A program made the translations under genes and the position numbers. Under the pieces are notes generated by a model. It made no database searches, had not been told where the DNA came from, and saw only the letters and a list, made by a program, of their open reading frames with translations. DNA of 8,247 nt from Bacteroidota bacterium (lineage in GTDB: Bacteria; Bacteroidota; Bacteroidia; Flavobacteriales_D; JABDKJ01): positions 1-8,247 of the forward strand of contig JAQCAN010000102.1 in assembly GCA_027621335.1 (NCBI GenBank). Reading direction: 5' to 3'. Of the stretch, positions 7,001-8,247 are shown piece by piece. Within the stretch, counting starts at the first letter, position 1. Every line of letters starts with the position of its first letter.

Positions 7001-8099
7001 AGCCAAAGGTGCTGAACGCTTCGTGCTCATCTATCTGAGCCTATTGGTATTATGTACACCTATAGACTATGCCTTCTTTCCTGACCTAGGCATGTACATG
7101 ACCCAGTCCTGGGAAGCCATTCTCCAGTTTTTAGGAATCTTGTTTCATTCAGAGACTGGTGCGCGCAGCTTTGCCGTCTACTCTGACAGCAGGGGTATGT
7201 ACCTGATGTTCGCTGGCTGCTTTCCTTTAGCCTTCTTAACTTTTTTGATTTTCAGCCATTTTAGGCCTCTGGTCAAGTCATGGATCTCTATTGGCTTGAC
7301 GTTTCTTCTCCTTGGATTCCTGGTTCTGAATCTGGGTCACTACGGGATTCAGAAACTATTCATGCGGCAGTTCTTCCCTTTGGATGGAAAGCTCCTCTTT
7401 ACCCCTCTTGGCCAATTCGATAAGGACCTGCTATTTTGGACGACCATGGGAACATCTCGCCTCTTCAATCTGATTACAGGAGGTCTTGAGCTGTTGACAG
7501 CCTTTCTTATTCTCATTCCAAGAATGAGGCAGATAGGGCTGCTTGTCTCACTCATTCTATTCAGTCACATCCTCCTCTTGAACTTGAGTTTCAATATCGA
7601 TGTGAAGCTTTTGGTCCTTCTTCTGCTGGGCATCGGCATCTTCCTCTCTCTGCCCTTATTGCGCTCGATCACATCGTCCATGCATACCGGGTCGATTCAC
7701 ATTCCAAGGCCGTTCCTAGACAAAAGTGTGAAAGGACCCAATTGGACGCTTGGCGTGCTCATCCTCTTGGAACTGAGCATGGTGGCCAGAGCAGCAATAG
7801 CTACTCCAAACAAAGCACTAGAGCATAGTCTATTGAGTCGATCCTTCGAGAGCTTGAACCCGACCGAGCGTGATCCCAAGCGGCTTCATTTCCATACAAC
7901 TGGTTATTTGATCGAGGAGTTCGATGATGGACGATTCCTCCCTGTGGCCATGCTGGAGGACCGCTCCATTCAAATGATCCGATTGACTGAAAGCGGTGAA
8001 GAGCTCGCTTATGCCTTGCGAAGCGATACGTTGGAGCTCAGAGGAATTCTGAGCGGAGAAGAGATTGCATGGCAGCTCCTGGAGCTCGACTTGGAATGA
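6984..8099 (+). CDS. DoxX/MauE-like multi-pass membrane protein with a C-terminal soluble tail
   Basis: This 371-residue inner-membrane protein has about seven helices, near residues 13-31, 72-90, 99-118, 161-179, 183-200, 207-224 and 254-272. The central part (119-228) resembles the DoxX-like group common in Bacteroidota: HYGIQKLFMRQF, then GTSRLFNLITGGLELLTAFLIL, then LLLNLSFNIDVKLL. A soluble tail at about 275-371 (HTTGYLIEEFDDGRFLP, ... YALRSDTLELRGILSG) looks like a small beta-rich domain. Some DoxX relatives act in sulfur or disulfide redox work, but this protein has only C24 and C79 and no CxxC, so that role is not supported. The start at 6984 is chosen because the first helix begins at residue 13; the next ATG would cut it off. 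It overlaps the upstream small gene by 17 bases. Function is unknown. Confidence 0.82.
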   Translation: MPLKAEAKGAERFVLIYLSLLVLCTPIDYAFFPDLGMYMTQSWEAILQFLGILFHSETGARSFAVYSDSRGMYLMFAGCFPLAFLTFLIFSHFRPLVKSWISIGLTFLLLGFLVLNLGHYGIQKLFMRQFFPLDGKLLFTPLGQFDKDLLFWTTMGTSRLFNLITGGLELLTAFLILIPRMRQIGLLVSLILFSHILLLNLSFNIDVKLLVLLLLGIGIFLSLPLLRSITSSMHTGSIHIPRPFLDKSVKGPNWTLGVLILLELSMVARAAIATPNKALEHSLLSRSFESLNPTERDPKRLHFHTTGYLIEEFDDGRFLPVAMLEDRSIQMIRLTESGEELAYALRSDTLELRGILSGEEIAWQLLELDLE

Positions 8100-8145
8100 C
8101 TTCCTTTGAAGAGTGATGGTTTTCGATTGATTGCACCATGAACGG

Positions 8146-8247
8146 TCAGAAGAGCCTTTTCACCCCAGACTCCAAATCCAAAAGAAATTCCTTGCGCCAC
8201 AAGCCACCTGAATAGCCCGTATGTTTCCCATCAGCCCCTATCACGCG
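8146..8247 (-). CDS. C-terminal end of an unidentified gene, cut by the window edge
   Basis: On the minus strand the frame entering at 8247 is open for 33 codons and stops with TGA at 8148-8146. It reads protein-like sequence such as VIGADGKHTGYSGGLWRKEF and LLDLESGVKRLF. The two other minus frames stop within the first 15 bases. The gene would be convergent with the DoxX-like gene, with 46 bases between them and no clear terminator hairpin in that gap. The fragment is too short to name a family. Confidence 0.55.
   Translation of the reverse strand, partial: RVIGADGKHTGYSGGLWRKEFLLDLESGVKRLF

Noticed and set aside
6984..8099. Disulfide-forming role (MauE/DoxD-like) for the membrane protein
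   Set aside because: It has only two cysteines, 55 residues apart, and no CxxC; the likely partner protein has no cysteine in its mature part.
8009..8200. 63-codon minus-strand frame at the end of the DoxX-like gene
   Set aside because: It overlaps the coding end of the DoxX-like gene and also the partial minus-strand gene at 8146-8247 in another frame. Its serine- and arginine-rich product looks like an antisense artefact.

Overview
The window looks like the chromosome of a marine-type member of Bacteroidota, most likely Flavobacteriales. The best evidence is the C-terminus of the first gene, which is a classic 'gliding motility-associated' (type B) sorting domain of the type IX secretion system (T9SS), a system restricted to this phylum. 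The GH65 phosphorylase also has a flavobacterial-looking sequence, and no start codon has a clear Shine-Dalgarno sequence, as is usual in the phylum. No RNA gene, CRISPR array, insertion sequence, attachment site or origin was seen.

Layout. (1) Bases 55-3336 (+) encode a large secreted CotH-kinase-like protein: signal peptide, lamin-tail domain, chitobiase-C-like domain, CotH domain, four tandem InlB-like repeats and the T9SS sorting domain. (2) Convergent to it, after only 26 bases, is a two-gene minus-strand unit. It consists of beta-phosphoglucomutase (pgmB, 6316-5663) followed, with a 4-base ATGA overlap, by a GH65 disaccharide phosphorylase (5666-3363), most likely maltose phosphorylase. 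(3) A 204-base spacer (6317-6520) between divergent genes carries three clean inverted repeats and probably holds the control region. (4) Bases 6521-8099 (+) are an overlapping gene pair: a small unrecognised protein with a signal peptide and a C-terminal membrane anchor, then a seven-helix DoxX/MauE-like membrane protein with a soluble tail. (5) The right edge holds the last 33 codons of an unidentified minus-strand gene.

Function. The pgmB-GH65 pair forms a complete short pathway: maltose plus phosphate gives glucose and beta-glucose 1-phosphate, which the mutase turns into glucose 6-phosphate, saving one ATP per maltose. The transporter and regulator that usually accompany these genes are not in the window. 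The CotH protein is unrelated in function and acts outside the cell or on its surface. The 6521-8099 pair is the least explained part and the best candidate for an undescribed two-component membrane unit, but nothing in it proves a new system.
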